DNA of 64,000 nucleotides from Pelagibius sp. CAU 1746 (GTDB taxonomy: Bacteria; Pseudomonadota; Alphaproteobacteria; Kiloniellales; Kiloniellaceae). The stretch spans positions 3,496,279-3,560,278 of the forward strand of contig NZ_JBDOQT010000001.1 in the NCBI RefSeq assembly GCF_039839785.1. The letters run 5' to 3'. The notes below the pieces were generated by a model. That model was not told the DNA's origin. It worked only from the letters and a program-made list of their open reading frames with translations, and did no database searches. The translations under genes and the position numbers were made by a program. Shown here in pieces: positions 36,525 through 47,100 of this stretch (positions within the stretch are counted from its first letter, which is position 1; every line of letters begins with the position of its first letter).

Positions 36525-37855
36525 TCGCAATAGTTAATTCCTTTCCCAATTTGCTCCTGATCAGCGGGATCGTCGCCGTATGGGGGCCCCCCGAGTGGAT
36601 CACCCAGCCCCTTGCGAGTGGGGTCTGCCTTTTGGTTAGCCCATCCGGCACCTCGTCGCAACACGCCCTCTGGGAAACCAAAGGCAGAGCCCGAGGCGCC
36701 AAAGTTGAAGTTCCCAAAATCCTCATACTTCCTCCCTTGCTGCTTGTAATCCCAAGGACCACCGTTTCTTACCTGATTGTAGAACCAGAACGGATCCCAA
36801 CTATCGTCAGCCTCCTGCATGTTCGCGTTAACATCAGCCCCGGGAGGAGCGGGTGGTATGTTCCCACATCTGGTCCACGTCATTTCCGACTTGAAATACC
36901 CGTTCTCCGGCAACGGTCCGAAGAAGTCATCCGGATACTCCCGCAGGCCATACAGATCTACATACCTCAGAGGTGCACCCCCCACATACCCGTAGGTATT
37001 CAGCCCGCCCCCGAGCCCGATCGGGTCGCTCTGGATGTAACGGCCCAGGGCCGGGTCGTAGTCGCGGAAATAGTTGTAGGCGAGGCCGCTTTCGGCGTCG
37101 GCGATCTGGCCGGGGAAGCGCAGGGGGCTCTGGCTGAAACCACCCGCCGTCACCGTCTGCCCGAAGGGCGTCTGGTCGCGCCACCACAAGACCTGAGCCG
37201 AAGCGTCGGTCATCACCTGCGGCGTGCCGAGGTGGTCATTGTGCAGGTAGGCGATGTCCGTGGCGCCGCCCGGTCCGCCGACGAAACGGATCGCGTCGGC
37301 CGCCACGCTGCCGTTGTCGTTGGCCGCCAGCGTCACCGTCGGATTGCTCAAGGGATCGAAGGCATAGCTTCCGAGGTAATGCCAAAGGCCGCCGCCGACC
37401 CGCTGGTTCACGGTCACCGCCGCCGTGCCGCCGCTGTGGACGATGGAGTAGCTGGCGTCCGTCGACCGCGTCTCGTCGGCGGTCCACTTGGCATAGACCT
37501 GGTAAGTGCCGCCGGCCGGCAGGGACGGCGCCCAGGTGACGGCGTCGCTCAGCGGCTCCACCTTCACGATGTAGAGCGCGTCGGCCACCACCGTGCCGTT
37601 GGCGTCGTCCGACAGGGTGACGGCATAGTCCTGCCCTCCCGTGAAGGTGAAGACCCCCAGCTCGTTCCACTGCCCGCCGCGCTGGGCCTGGCTCACCGTG
37701 ACCAGGCTGCTGCCGCCGTCATGCTGGACCGTGTAGGGGGCGTTGGTGGCGTGCCCCTCGCCTTTCGGCCAGCGGGCGAAGACCCGGTAGTCGCCGCTCT
37801 CAGCCGGGCTGTAGGTCCAGCTCGCCGTGCGCAGCGCCGCCACGCTACCAATCAC
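36509..37855 (-). pseudogene. RHS cassette M5: golvesin repeats 6-7, core and CT
   Basis: Frame begins within the RTASWTYSP start of repeat 6 and keeps repeats 6-7 and the full RHS core to QSDPIGL. The CT of ~135 residues contains FFGPLPENGYFKSE, PFWFYNQVRNGGPWDYKQQG and DFGNFNFGASGSAFGFPE and ends NYCECMEY. The segment WDYKQQGxxYEDFGNFNFGA resembles polymorphic-toxin domains found at the end of many RHS proteins, possibly peptidoglycan-active; uncertain. No signal peptide or usable start. Silent-cassette candidate. Confidence 0.75.
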
Positions 37856-38017
37856 CTAGACCCTGAGCGTAACCGTGGGGTTCGATAACGGATCGGAGGC
37901 CTAGCGGCAAAAATCAAAGCGATACCCAAAGCCACTTGAACCATCCTTGGCCAAGAACGGCACCCCTCAGATGCCTACCGTATTCCTACCGGCTCAAAGA
38001 TTGCTTCCCCGTAGCCA
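37856..38017. other. Cassette junction with golvesin scrap
   Basis: On the minus strand about 37863-37908 a 14-codon piece of repeat 7 (DPLSNPTVTL) ends at a stop just before cassette M5, in a different place from where it belongs. It records an imperfect recombination. No other gene is seen. Confidence 0.5.
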
Positions 38018-38518
38018 CTACTCAGATTGCTGTCTGGCAGGTGGTCTGGTGAGAAAAAACTCCGTACCCGTCCGGGAACCCATACCTTTGTCGATGATGT
38101 CTCCCATAAGCGGTCGCATCGCGTTGTAACCGATCTCAGTCAATCTCCCCAACTCATCGAAAAAAAGGTGGATTTCTTGGTCATAGAGGTTCCCTCCCTC
38201 CGGTCGAACGCGTCGGATTGGGTACTCGAGCAAATGCGCCGAGAACTTGCGCTTTTTGTCGAATAAATCGATATCGCGTGAAGCTTTTCCCAAAAGCTTC
38301 CTCACATCATCGAGCTTGTCTCCGTATCGCAGAGACTTGATCTTCTGGATCAGCTCACGCGCCTCATCATCGCCAAGTTGCCAAGCGTAATCTACATCGG
38401 GATCGGGCATCGGCACTTCCCCCTCCTGGGCGAGGCCATGGCATACGGAAATCCAAAATGCGGCTATCATGGAAAGTGCTAATACAGCCCCGCGCAGCCG
38501 CCGCTCCCTCACAATCAT
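38018..38518 (-). CDS. Candidate exported immunity protein (cassette M4)
   Basis: A 166-aa protein, ATG 38518 overlapping the toxin stop in ATGA. Signal peptide RRLRGAVLALSMIAAFWISVC with cleavage near GLAQ. Mature part acidic-helical (DEARELIQKIKSLRYGDKLDDV) then beta (HLFFDELGRLTEIGYN). This suggests periplasmic protection from a papain-like toxin acting in the envelope. Confidence 0.62.
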   Translation of the reverse strand: MIVRERRLRGAVLALSMIAAFWISVCHGLAQEGEVPMPDPDVDYAWQLGDDEARELIQKIKSLRYGDKLDDVRKLLGKASRDIDLFDKKRKFSAHLLEYPIRRVRPEGGNLYDQEIHLFFDELGRLTEIGYNAMRPLMGDIIDKGMGSRTGTEFFLTRPPARQQSE

Positions 38519-39378
38519 TTGAAGATTCTCCCGAGTGCGTTTCGGATGGTCTGACCAATCGTGATAGCAGCGGCATACGCTTCAACATCTTCAGGGGCCC
38601 AAATTACAGGACTGGGACGGCCTCCTCCAATTAGCGCATCCACCATTCCACCTCCTACATCGAGCGCCTCCGCAACAGTAGTCGAGCAATTCTGATCCAG
38701 GGTACACCACCTATGGCTATCTCTGAACTCATCCCACCACTTCTGGATCGCTTCCTCATCAAGACCATCAATCTTGATCGCAGTATCTGGGCGTCGTCTT
38801 TCATCCCTGCTGTCGAGGTTTAGTGTCCGCTCAAGCGGAGGAGCACAATAGATGTTGTATTCCATGCTCTTGGTTTCTTCAGCGTTGTAAATATCAGGCC
38901 ACCAGCTTATGTACGTTTTATTTTCCAGCTCGATAGATGCATGTCCCCATTGCTCGCCCTTACCTCTCCAGACGTAGACAGTTAGGTTCCCATATGGATC
39001 AATGCGTGTCAGAGGATTCCCACCCACATACCCATAGGTATTCAGCCCACCTCGCAGCCCGATCGGATCGCTCTGGATGTACCTGCCCAGCGCCGGGTCA
39101 TAGTCGCGGAAATAGTTGTAGGCGAGGCCGCTTTCGGCGTCGGCGAACTGGCCGGGAAAGCGCAGGGGGTTCTGGCTGAAGCCGCCCGCCGCCACCGTCT
39201 GCCCGAAGGGCGTCTGGTCGCGCCACCACAGCACCTGAGCGTTGGCGTCCGTCATGGCCTGGGGCGTGCCCAGGTGGTCCGTATGCAGGTAGGCGACGTC
39301 CGTCGCCCCGCCCGGCCCGCCGACGAAGCGGATCGCGTCCGCCGCCACGCTGCCGTTGTCGTTCGCCGCCAGGATCAC
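38515..39378 (-). pseudogene. RHS cassette M4, 3' part: core and permuted papain-like CT
   Basis: 287 codons in frame from repeat 7 onward: core to QSDPIGL, then a CT of ~160 residues with QWGHASIELENKTYISWWP and, 100 residues later, NCSTTVAEALDVGG. The order His then Cys, with NC before the nucleophile, fits a circularly permuted NlpC/P60 or LRAT-like thiol fold, so a peptidase or acyltransferase (inference). Its golvesin 5' part is in another frame (see 39446) because of an insert at 39435-39457. No signal peptide; not exportable as it stands. Confidence 0.7.
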
Positions 39379-39434
39379 CGTCGGGTTCGACAGCGGATCG
39401 AAGGCGTAGGAGCCGAGGTAGCGCCAGAGGCCGC

Positions 39435-39457
39435 CCCAAGAGTACTCAAGAATGGGC
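39435..39457. other. Frame-breaking replacement shared by cassettes M3 and M4
   Basis: Where intact copies have GCCGACC, this copy has 23 bases containing GAGTACTC. Net +16 bp shifts the frame and produces a stop after VNQRAHS. The same change is at 41597-41619. Confidence 0.85.
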
Positions 39458-40012
39458 CCGCTGGTTCACGCTCACCGCCGCCGTGCCGCCGCTATGGACG
39501 ATGGAGTAGCGCGCGTCCGTCGCCCGCGTCTCCTCGGCGGTCCACTTGGCATAGACCTGGTAAGAGCCACTCGACGGCAGGGACGGCGTCCAGGTGACGG
39601 CGTCGCTCAGCGGCTCCACCTTCACGATGTAGAGCGCGTCGGCCACCACCGTGCCGTTGGCGTCGTCCGACAGGGTGACGACATAGTTCTGCCCGCCCGT
39701 GAAGGTGAAGACCCCCAGCTCGTTCCACTGCCCGCCGCGCTGGGCCTGGCTCACCGTGACCAGGCTGCTGCCGCCGTCATGCTGGACCGTGTAGGGGGCG
39801 TTGGTGGCATGCCCCTCGCCTTCCGTCCAGCGCGCGAAGACCCGGTAGTCGCCGCTCTGAGCCGGGCTGTAGGTCCAGATTGCCGTGCGCAGCGCCGCGG
39901 GATCGGCGGTCAGGCGCACGGCGTCGGCCACCACCTGCCCGTTGGCCCGGTCGGTCAGCACCACCGAGCCCGAGCCGTCGCCGGGGAATAGAATTGGCCG
40001 CAACCGGCTCAC
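39446..40012 (-). pseudogene. RHS cassette M4, 5' part: golvesin repeats 5-7
   Basis: 188 codons from the PGDGSGSVVLTD part of repeat 5 through repeat 6 and half of 7, then frameshifted to a stop. It starts out of context (MSRLRPILF is not native). With the part at 38515 it forms one broken cassette. Confidence 0.75.
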
Positions 40013-40076
40013 AAGTGACCATGGCGTAGAAATCGTTGCCCTTCAGCAGTGCAATATTGCCGCCAACAACTCAGCA

Positions 40077-40595
40077 CTAACCTTCACTTGCTATCTTCTC
40101 CTCGTACCAATTTCGCCAAGCAGAGAGCATTTTTTTCCGTTTCGGCTCATCGGCTTTGGTGAAGCCTGCCACGAACTGTTCGCTATATCCGACATCCAGC
40201 CCGGTGATCAACCTCAGGGTCTCCGCCGGAATGAGCGATGCATGGAGGTCGAAAGGTTCTTGCTCCATATGCCTGAGCAAAATTGGGATCTCATAGATGC
40301 TATAGATTCCTTCCTTGGCCAGATCATTTAAGCGAGCCAAGCAAACGCCATTTTTGCTTAACTCAATGACCGAGAGCTTGCGTTCTGGCGGGATCTCGCG
40401 AGATAGGATGGCAAGAAAAATTGGAATTGAATCCTTTCCAAGCTCCATCGCCTGTGCCGAAAGAAACCTGAAATCCTCATTGTTGTCTGTCGCCATCATC
40501 TTGTCGAAAAGGTCTCCTGGCGACCGCATACACCCTACGAGAAGGAACGTCACAGCAATCACACAAAGCACCTGTCGGAAAACGGAGACTCTCAT
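40077..40595 (-). CDS. Candidate lipoprotein immunity protein (cassette M3)
   Basis: A 172-aa lipoprotein: signal RQVLCVIAVTFLLVGC with lipobox LVGC. Mature part helical, with SIPIFLAILSREIPPERK and a C-terminal KKMLSAWRNWYEEK. Begins 15 bp after the toxin stop. The helical-repeat look resembles other immunity proteins. Confidence 0.6.
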   Translation of the reverse strand: MRVSVFRQVLCVIAVTFLLVGCMRSPGDLFDKMMATDNNEDFRFLSAQAMELGKDSIPIFLAILSREIPPERKLSVIELSKNGVCLARLNDLAKEGIYSIYEIPILLRHMEQEPFDLHASLIPAETLRLITGLDVGYSEQFVAGFTKADEPKRKKMLSAWRNWYEEKIASEG

Positions 40596-40610
40596 TATTC
40601 CTCACCAACA

Positions 40611-41555
40611 TTAAGGTTTGTAGGTCGTCCATCCCTTTTTCGGATTATCGGGGACCATGCGAACGGCCCCCTTATAGTCGCTCCGAATGTTACTCGGCTC
40701 AAAATGAGTTGGACTCTGCGAACCTGTCACCGGCCTTCCAAGGTGCTTTGCAAGCGCTTCAGCGAATGAAGTATCTCCATCACCTGTGTTGCAGCCAAAG
40801 AGCTGGATCGTCGCGCCGGGCTTAAACAAATCTGGGTCAATCTCCTCGATTCTCGCCTGGCCGCCGGGAACATAAGAGAGCCACCACCCCGCACCATCAG
40901 AATAGAGACTGTTAATCGTTACCCCTTGGTTAAAATAGACGCCGTCCGACGCGCTGTGCGCAAATACTTGAAGGCCGTCGACACCGTTGTTTCTAGATGC
41001 ATAGCTCTCAATCGCTTCAACAGCTTCATCTCCGGTCCCAACGTGTACGATTTCATTGCAACCGCAGTTCTCTCTATCCCACGTCTTGGCTGCCAGTTCG
41101 AATAATTTGCCCAGCCCGCCATCCTCGCCTATGAGAATGAGATCCAGTCCGCTTGGATCAATCCTTCCAATTGGATTCCCCCCCACATACCCATAGGTAT
41201 TCAGCCCACCTCGCAGCCCGATCGGATCGCTCTGGATGTACCTGCCCAGCGCCGGGTCATAGTCGCGGAAATAGTTGTAGGCGAGGCCGCTTTCGGCGTC
41301 GGCGAACTGGCCGGGAAAGCGCAGGGGGTTCTGGCTGAAGCCGCCCGCCGCCACCGTCTGCCCGAAGGGCGTCTGGTTGCGCCACCACAGCACCTGGGCG
41401 TTGGCATCCGTCATGGCCTGGGGCGTGCCGAGATGATCCGTATGCAGGTAGGCGACGTCCGTCGCCCCGCCCGGCCCGCCGACGAAGCGGATTGCATCCG
41501 CCGCCACGCTGTTGTCATTGTCGTTGGCCGCCAGGGTGACCGTGGGATTGCTCAA
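40611..41555 (-). pseudogene. RHS cassette M3, 3' part: core and caspase-like CT
   Basis: 314 codons from repeat 7 (SNPTVTLAANDNDN) through the RHS core, then a CT of ~170 residues with LQVFAHSASDGVYF and IQLFGCNTGDGDTSFAEALAKHLGRPV. A His after a beta strand and a GC after the next strand, with CNTG and a following helix, match the caspase/DUF4347-like clan CD peptidase pattern (inference). No signal peptide and no natural start: silent-cassette candidate. Confidence 0.7.
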
Positions 41556-41596
41556 GGGATCGAAGGCATAGGAGCCGAGGTAGCGCCAGAGGCCGC

Positions 41597-41619
41597 CCCA
41601 AGAGTACTCAAGAATGGGC
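41597..41619. other. Frame-breaking replacement in cassette M3
   Basis: The same 23-base replacement as at 39435-39457, separating the two parts of this cassette by a frameshift and stop. Confidence 0.85.
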
Positions 41620-42096
41620 CCGCTGGTTCACGCTCACCGCCGCCGTGCCGCCGCTATGGACGATGGAGTAGCGCGCGTCCGTGGCCCGCGTCTCGTCGGC
41701 GGTCCACTTGGCATAGACCTGGTAAGAGCCACTCGACGGCAGGGACGGCGCCCAGGTGACGGCGTCGCTCAGCGGCTCCACCTTCACGATGTAGAGCGCA
41801 TCGGCCACCACCGTGCCGTTGGCGTCGTCCGACAGGGTGACGGCGTAGTCCTGCCCTCCCGTGAAGGTGAAGACCCCCAGCTCGTTCCACTGCCCGCCGC
41901 GCTGGGCCTGGCTCACCGTGACCAGGCTGCTGCCGCCGTCATGCTGGACCGTGTAGGGGGCGTTGGTGGCGTGCCCCTCGCCTTCCGGCCAGCGCGCGAA
42001 GACCCGGTAGTCGCCGCTCTCAGCCGGGCTGTAGGTCCAGCTCGCCGTGCGCAGCGCCGCGGGATCGGCGGTCAGGCGATTACCCTCATTGCACAC
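41608..42096 (-). pseudogene. RHS cassette M3, 5' part: golvesin repeats 6-7
   Basis: 162 codons from RLTADPAALRTASW (start of repeat 6) to VNQRAHS, then a stop from the shared insertion. The N-terminal MCNEG is not part of the family. Confidence 0.75.
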
Positions 42097-42143
42097 GCAA
42101 ATGGAGATGCCTGGATGAAGACCGAACGGTAACTATTTCAGCG

Positions 42144-42767
42144 TTACAAGCTCCTTCCCACCAACACTTGCTGCCACAGCTCTCGTTCCTGCGGAAACAA
42201 TTCCACATTCTCACCAGGCGATATGGCGCGGCATCGTTCCATCAGCAACGGAATGGGTTTCTCAGTCAGATTGAAAAGGCCATATCTGTTTAGTTCTGGT
42301 ACAAACTCAGAGAATAGATCTGGTCGCTGAAAGACACCACCTCGAATGACCGACCCGTATCCATGAACGTACACATCAATACCGAGCCATTGCACAGGAG
42401 AATCGAAAGCTTTCGAGCTAGAGGACTGCCTATCGCCGCATTGGATCGCACAAATTTCATTCTTCTCGCGTAGCTCCGCAAAATAAGACAAAACCGCCTT
42501 TGTCTTCTGATACGAAACAGCCAACCGAAAATCACACCAACTAAGCTTTGTCCGATTAAGCTCCTCCCAAAATGCCTCAACTTCCTCCGGCAAGGCACCT
42601 GCATAGTGCGCTTCATCCAAGTCACTCCACGGAAGCCGGTCTACCCCGCTGTACTGAAATGAGCCCCTAGCTCTACCAATCTCTAGGCACGGAGCAGGAG
42701 CGTTAGCATAGCCACTAAACTCTGGCCTTCGGAGTATCATGTAACCTGAAGGACTATGCATAGTCAT
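42144..42767 (-). CDS. Candidate immunity protein (cassette M2)
   Basis: A 207-aa soluble protein of no recognised family, starting 6 bp after the toxin stop. It has WSDLDEAHYAGALPEEVEAFW and a long acidic-aromatic body. No signal peptide or TM helix, so it would act in the cytoplasm, where a nuclease would act. Confidence 0.6.
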   Translation of the reverse strand: MTMHSPSGYMILRRPEFSGYANAPAPCLEIGRARGSFQYSGVDRLPWSDLDEAHYAGALPEEVEAFWEELNRTKLSWCDFRLAVSYQKTKAVLSYFAELREKNEICAIQCGDRQSSSSKAFDSPVQWLGIDVYVHGYGSVIRGGVFQRPDLFSEFVPELNRYGLFNLTEKPIPLLMERCRAISPGENVELFPQERELWQQVLVGRSL

Positions 42768-42773
42768 TCACCC

Positions 42774-43778
42774 TTAATTCGCAGGAATATGTCTTATTCC
42801 GGAGCCGGGAACGTGAATGTGGTCGCCGCCTTCCCAGTGACCAGTTCCACGATCATCCCTCACACCACCAATACCCTGTTCATTAGCCCAGTCAATTATA
42901 GTATCTGCATCGTCACTTGATAGCGGTTTGCGGCCTCCATTGGTCGCCTCATTGATCAGATCGTTTAGCGCCTTGCGGTCATCATCATGTTCTTTTGCGC
43001 AATCTTCGCAGGTATCTTCAGAAAGCATGATGGTTGCAACCACCACACCGCCCCCAATCACAATCCACTTGCAACCATTAACAATGATTGCGACATCGCA
43101 GACTGGATTAAGCGGTCCTCCAGCAATGCACGAGCCTAGCGCTAACTCAGTAAACTGACCCGACGAATCTACATACCGAACCGGATTCCCCCCCACATAC
43201 CCATAGGTATTCAGCCCACCTCGCAGCCCGATCGGATCGCTCTGGATGTACCTGCCCAGCGCCGGGTCATAGTCGCGGAAGTAGTTGTAGGCGAGGCCGC
43301 TTTCGGCGTCGGCGAACTGGCCGGGAAAGCGCAAGGGGTTCTGGCTGAAGCCCCCCGTCGTCACCGTCTGGCCGAAGGGCGTCTGGTCACGCCACCACAG
43401 CACCTGGGCGTTGGCATCGGTCATGGCCTGGGGCGTGCCCAGGTGGTCCGTATGCAGGTAGGCGACGTCGGTCGCCCCGCCCGGCCCGCCGACGAAGCGG
43501 ATCGCGTCCGCCGCCACGCTGCCGTTGTCGTTGGCCGCCAGCGTCACCGTCGGGTTTGACAGCGGATCGAAGGCATAGCTTCCGAGGTAGTGCCAGAGGC
43601 CGCCGCCGACGCGCTGGTTCACGCTCACCGCCGCCGTACCGCCGCTATGGACGATGGAGTAGCGCGCGTCCGTCGCCCGCGTCTCGTCGGCGGTCCACTT
43701 GGCATAGACCTGGTAAGTGCCGCTGGCCGGCAAGGACGGCGCCCAGGTGATGGCGTCGGCCAGCGGCTCCACCTTCAC
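42774..43778 (-). pseudogene. RHS cassette M2: repeat 7, core and His-rich CT
   Basis: 334 codons beginning at VKVEPL between repeats 6 and 7, an intact RHS core, then a CT of ~125 residues with a hydrophobic stretch (IVIGGGVVVATIML), DDDRKALNDLINEATNG and the ending GHWEGGDHIHVPGSGIRHIPAN. The H-W, H-I-H and H-I-P cluster resembles small nuclease ends of polymorphic toxins (inference). No signal peptide; the first codon is GTG. Silent-cassette candidate. Confidence 0.72.
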
Positions 43779-43791
43779 GTTGCGTCGCTCT

Positions 43792-44115
43792 TCAGTCGAT
43801 AGCTGCTATGAAGCTGCCTCCTGTTGCCGTTGCATCGATCTTGATGCTCAATTCCGATGCCGGCTTCGCGATCGGCCCGTCTATTACGACTAGAATTCCA
43901 TCAAACCTTCCTGCGATGATCTTATCCAGCATTTGCTGGCCAGCCGCTGTAAAGTGCGCTTCAGGCGTTAAGCCAACTTCCCAAACTCCAGTGCTCTCCG
44001 CTGCCGTTACATCCCATACGAGATGAAGCGCAAGAGGCCCTTGGCCTATCGAACGGGCCATTTCGCGATATAGCTGAATAGCCCTCTCTGTCAATTGGAC
44101 GCCGTTCTTACACAT
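43792..44115 (-). CDS. Candidate immunity protein of the giant RHS toxin
   Basis: A 107-aa cytoplasmic alpha/beta protein, ATG 44115 inside the toxin stop (TAATG), so translationally coupled. Segments ALHLVWDVTAAESTGVWEVGL and DKIIAGRFDGILVVID are visible. Family unknown. Tight coupling to the only full-length minus-strand toxin makes immunity the best guess. Confidence 0.65.
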   Translation of the reverse strand: MCKNGVQLTERAIQLYREMARSIGQGPLALHLVWDVTAAESTGVWEVGLTPEAHFTAAGQQMLDKIIAGRFDGILVVIDGPIAKPASELSIKIDATATGGSFIAAID

Positions 44116-47100
44116 TAGCCTTGTCCAAGAATATGGATATCAGGGCAGCCAAGGGTATTGACTATGTACTTGGTTACAATCTGACCAGTAGGCGGGCATG
44201 CGTAGTCGCATCTCCACTTGTAATTGGGGAACAAGTGATACCATTCTTTTGGTACCTCACCTAGATTGTACTGCCCAACCTTCCTGCAAATTGTCGGGCA
44301 CGACGGTGGCGGATTGTTGTCATTTGCAGGCGGAGGTGGAGGAGTGTATGGCGGAATTGCCGCGAGGCCCTTCCTATCGATTTTGCTGACTGGATTCCCA
44401 CCCACATACCCATAGGTATTCAGCCCACCTCTCAGCCCGATGGGATCGCTCTGGATGTAGCGTCCCAGCGCCGGGTCGTAGTCGCGGAAGTAGTTGTAGG
44501 CGAGGCCGCTTTCGGCGTCGGCGAACTGGCCGGGAAAGCGCAAGGGGTTCTGGCTGAAGCCCCCCGTCGTCACCGTCTGCCCGAAGGGCGTCTGGTCGCG
44601 CCACCACAGCACCTGCGCGTTGGCGTCCGTCATGGCCTGGGGCGTGCCCAGGTGGTCCGTATGCAGGTAGGCGACGTCGGTCGCCCCGCCCGGCCCGCCG
44701 ACGAAGCGGATCGCGTCCGCCGCCACGCTGCCGTTGTCGTTGGCCGCCAGCGTCACCGTCGGGTTCGACAGCGGATCGAAGGCATAGCTGCCCATGTAGT
44801 GCCAGAGCCCTCCGCCGACCCGCTGGTTGACGCTCACTTGCGCCGTGCCGCCGCTATGGGCGATGGCGTAGCGCGCGTCCGTGGCCCGCGTCTCGTCGGC
44901 GGTCCACTTGGCGTAGACCTGGTAGCTGCCGCTGGCCGGCAGGGACGGCGTCCAGGTGACGGCGTCGCTCAGCGGCTCCACCTTCACGATGTAGAGCGCG
45001 TCGGCCACCACCGTGCCGTTGGCGTCGTCCGACAGGGTGATGGCGTAGTCCTGCCCGCCGGTGAAGGCGAAGACGCCCAGCTCGTTCCACTGCCCGCCGC
45101 GCCGGGCCTGGCTCACCGTGGCCAGGCTGCTGCCGCCGGCGTGCTGGATCGTGTACTTGGCATCGGTCGCCTGCCCCTCGCCCACCGGCCAGCGCGCGAA
45201 GACCCGGTAGTCGCCGCTCTCCACGGCGCTGTAGGTCCAGGTCGCCGTGCGGACCTGGGCAGTATCCGCGGTCAGGCGCACGGCATCGGCCTGCACCACG
45301 CCATTGGCCTGGTCGGTCAGCACCACGGAGCCCGAGCCGTCACCCGGAATGAGATAGCTGCCCAGCGATACCCAAGTGCCCCAGGTGACCGCTTGGTCCA
45401 CGGGAATGGTGTCGTTGCCGCCGGCATGGTTTACGGTGTAGGGTGCGTTGGTGGCCCGGTTGTCACGCGTCACCCAACGCGTCTCGATCTTGTAGTACTC
45501 ATTGTCCGGCACGTTCAGCGTCCAGGTGACGCTGTTGGGGGCACCGTCGGTTGGAACCATCATGATGGCATCAGCCGAGACCCGGCCATTTGCTTGGTTT
45601 GAGAGTTCGATCCGATGATTACTCAATGGACTAAAGCCATACGTGCCGAGAAGATTCCATTGGCCTCCGGCCTGCTGCTGATCCACGACCACCGGCGTAG
45701 AGCCTTGACCGTGAAAAACCTTATAGGTCGCATTCGTTGCTCGATTGGCAACCGCCGTCCATCGGGCATACACAGCATACTCCCGTGATGCCGTGATTTC
45801 CGGTGTCCAGGTAGCTGTTGGCGGGGGGGCCATAGGATTCGGAATAACCGGCACGAACTTCACTGCATCTGCATCGACAGATCCTCGCGCGAAATTAGTC
45901 AATTCCACACGATAGTTACTCCCCGACCCGAAAGAATACGCTCCCAACAAGTTCCACTGACCACCATTGGAACGCTGGTTGACGGACACGTCACTGGAGC
46001 CGCCCGCATGATGGATCTTGTAGGTTGCGTCGGCAGCCCGGGCGCTGGTAGCCGTCCACCATGCGTAAACCTTGTAGTCCTGAGCCAATTGGAAATCCGG
46101 TTCCCAGGTTGCGGTCAAAGGGGTCGCATCGACCGGAAAGAACTGGATTGCATCAGCCATAACGACGCCATTGGCTTGATTTGTGAGTTCCACTCGATGG
46201 TTGCTATTCGGGCTGAGCGTAAAAGTTCCCAGAAGGTTCCATCCGTCTCCACCCTGTTGCTGGTTCATTTGAACCGGAGTTGATCCGCCAGCATGAAACA
46301 CGGTGTAAACTACATCACTCGCCCGATTGCTTGCAGCAGACCACCAAGCGTAAATACGGTACTCCTTTTCCTGCAGTATGTCCGGCGTCCACTTTGCCGT
46401 GTTGGGCACAGCGCCCACTGGTCGTATCTGGATGGCGTCGGCGACCACATAGCCCCCTGAAGCAGCGTCACTCAATACAACTCGATGATTGCTCGCTGGC
46501 TCCATATGGTACGTCCCCAACGATACCCAGCGTCCACCACCAGTTTGTTGGTTGACAACTACGTCGGTGCTCCCGCCGGCATGAAAAACCGCAAAGGTCG
46601 CCTGAGTGGTATTGGGTTGTGCGTTCGGCCAGAAGGCTAAAACTTCATAGTCGCCACTGGCGGCCAATGTTGGAGTCCATGTGAATGTGTCGTTGCCACT
46701 CCCTGCTGCGTTGTAGAAGTAATTGTTACCGTAGCGGTCAGAACTATTCGTCGAAATGGGCCAACTTCCTACCGCAACTGCTCCGGCATCAGTGTTGTCA
46801 ATTACTTGAGCATCAGGAGGCACCACCTGTTCATTCAGCCACTGGATATTCGGCCCGACAAGCCGACCATACCCGGTGTACGTTGAGGTATTCCATGAAG
46901 CACCTACTGTCGAGAATCCGACATCCATATTGTCAACCAAAATAGCCTGTGGCGACACATCGGTTGCGTAGAGCCAGCGTCTATCTAAGTCAAACGGCGT
47001 TCCACCATCCTGCCAAGTTGCCGTTTGCCAAGGTCCAGTGGTGCTGAACTCAGGAGACGAGTTGTCGACGACGATCGTGTCTGTTCCATCGGAGTTGTGG

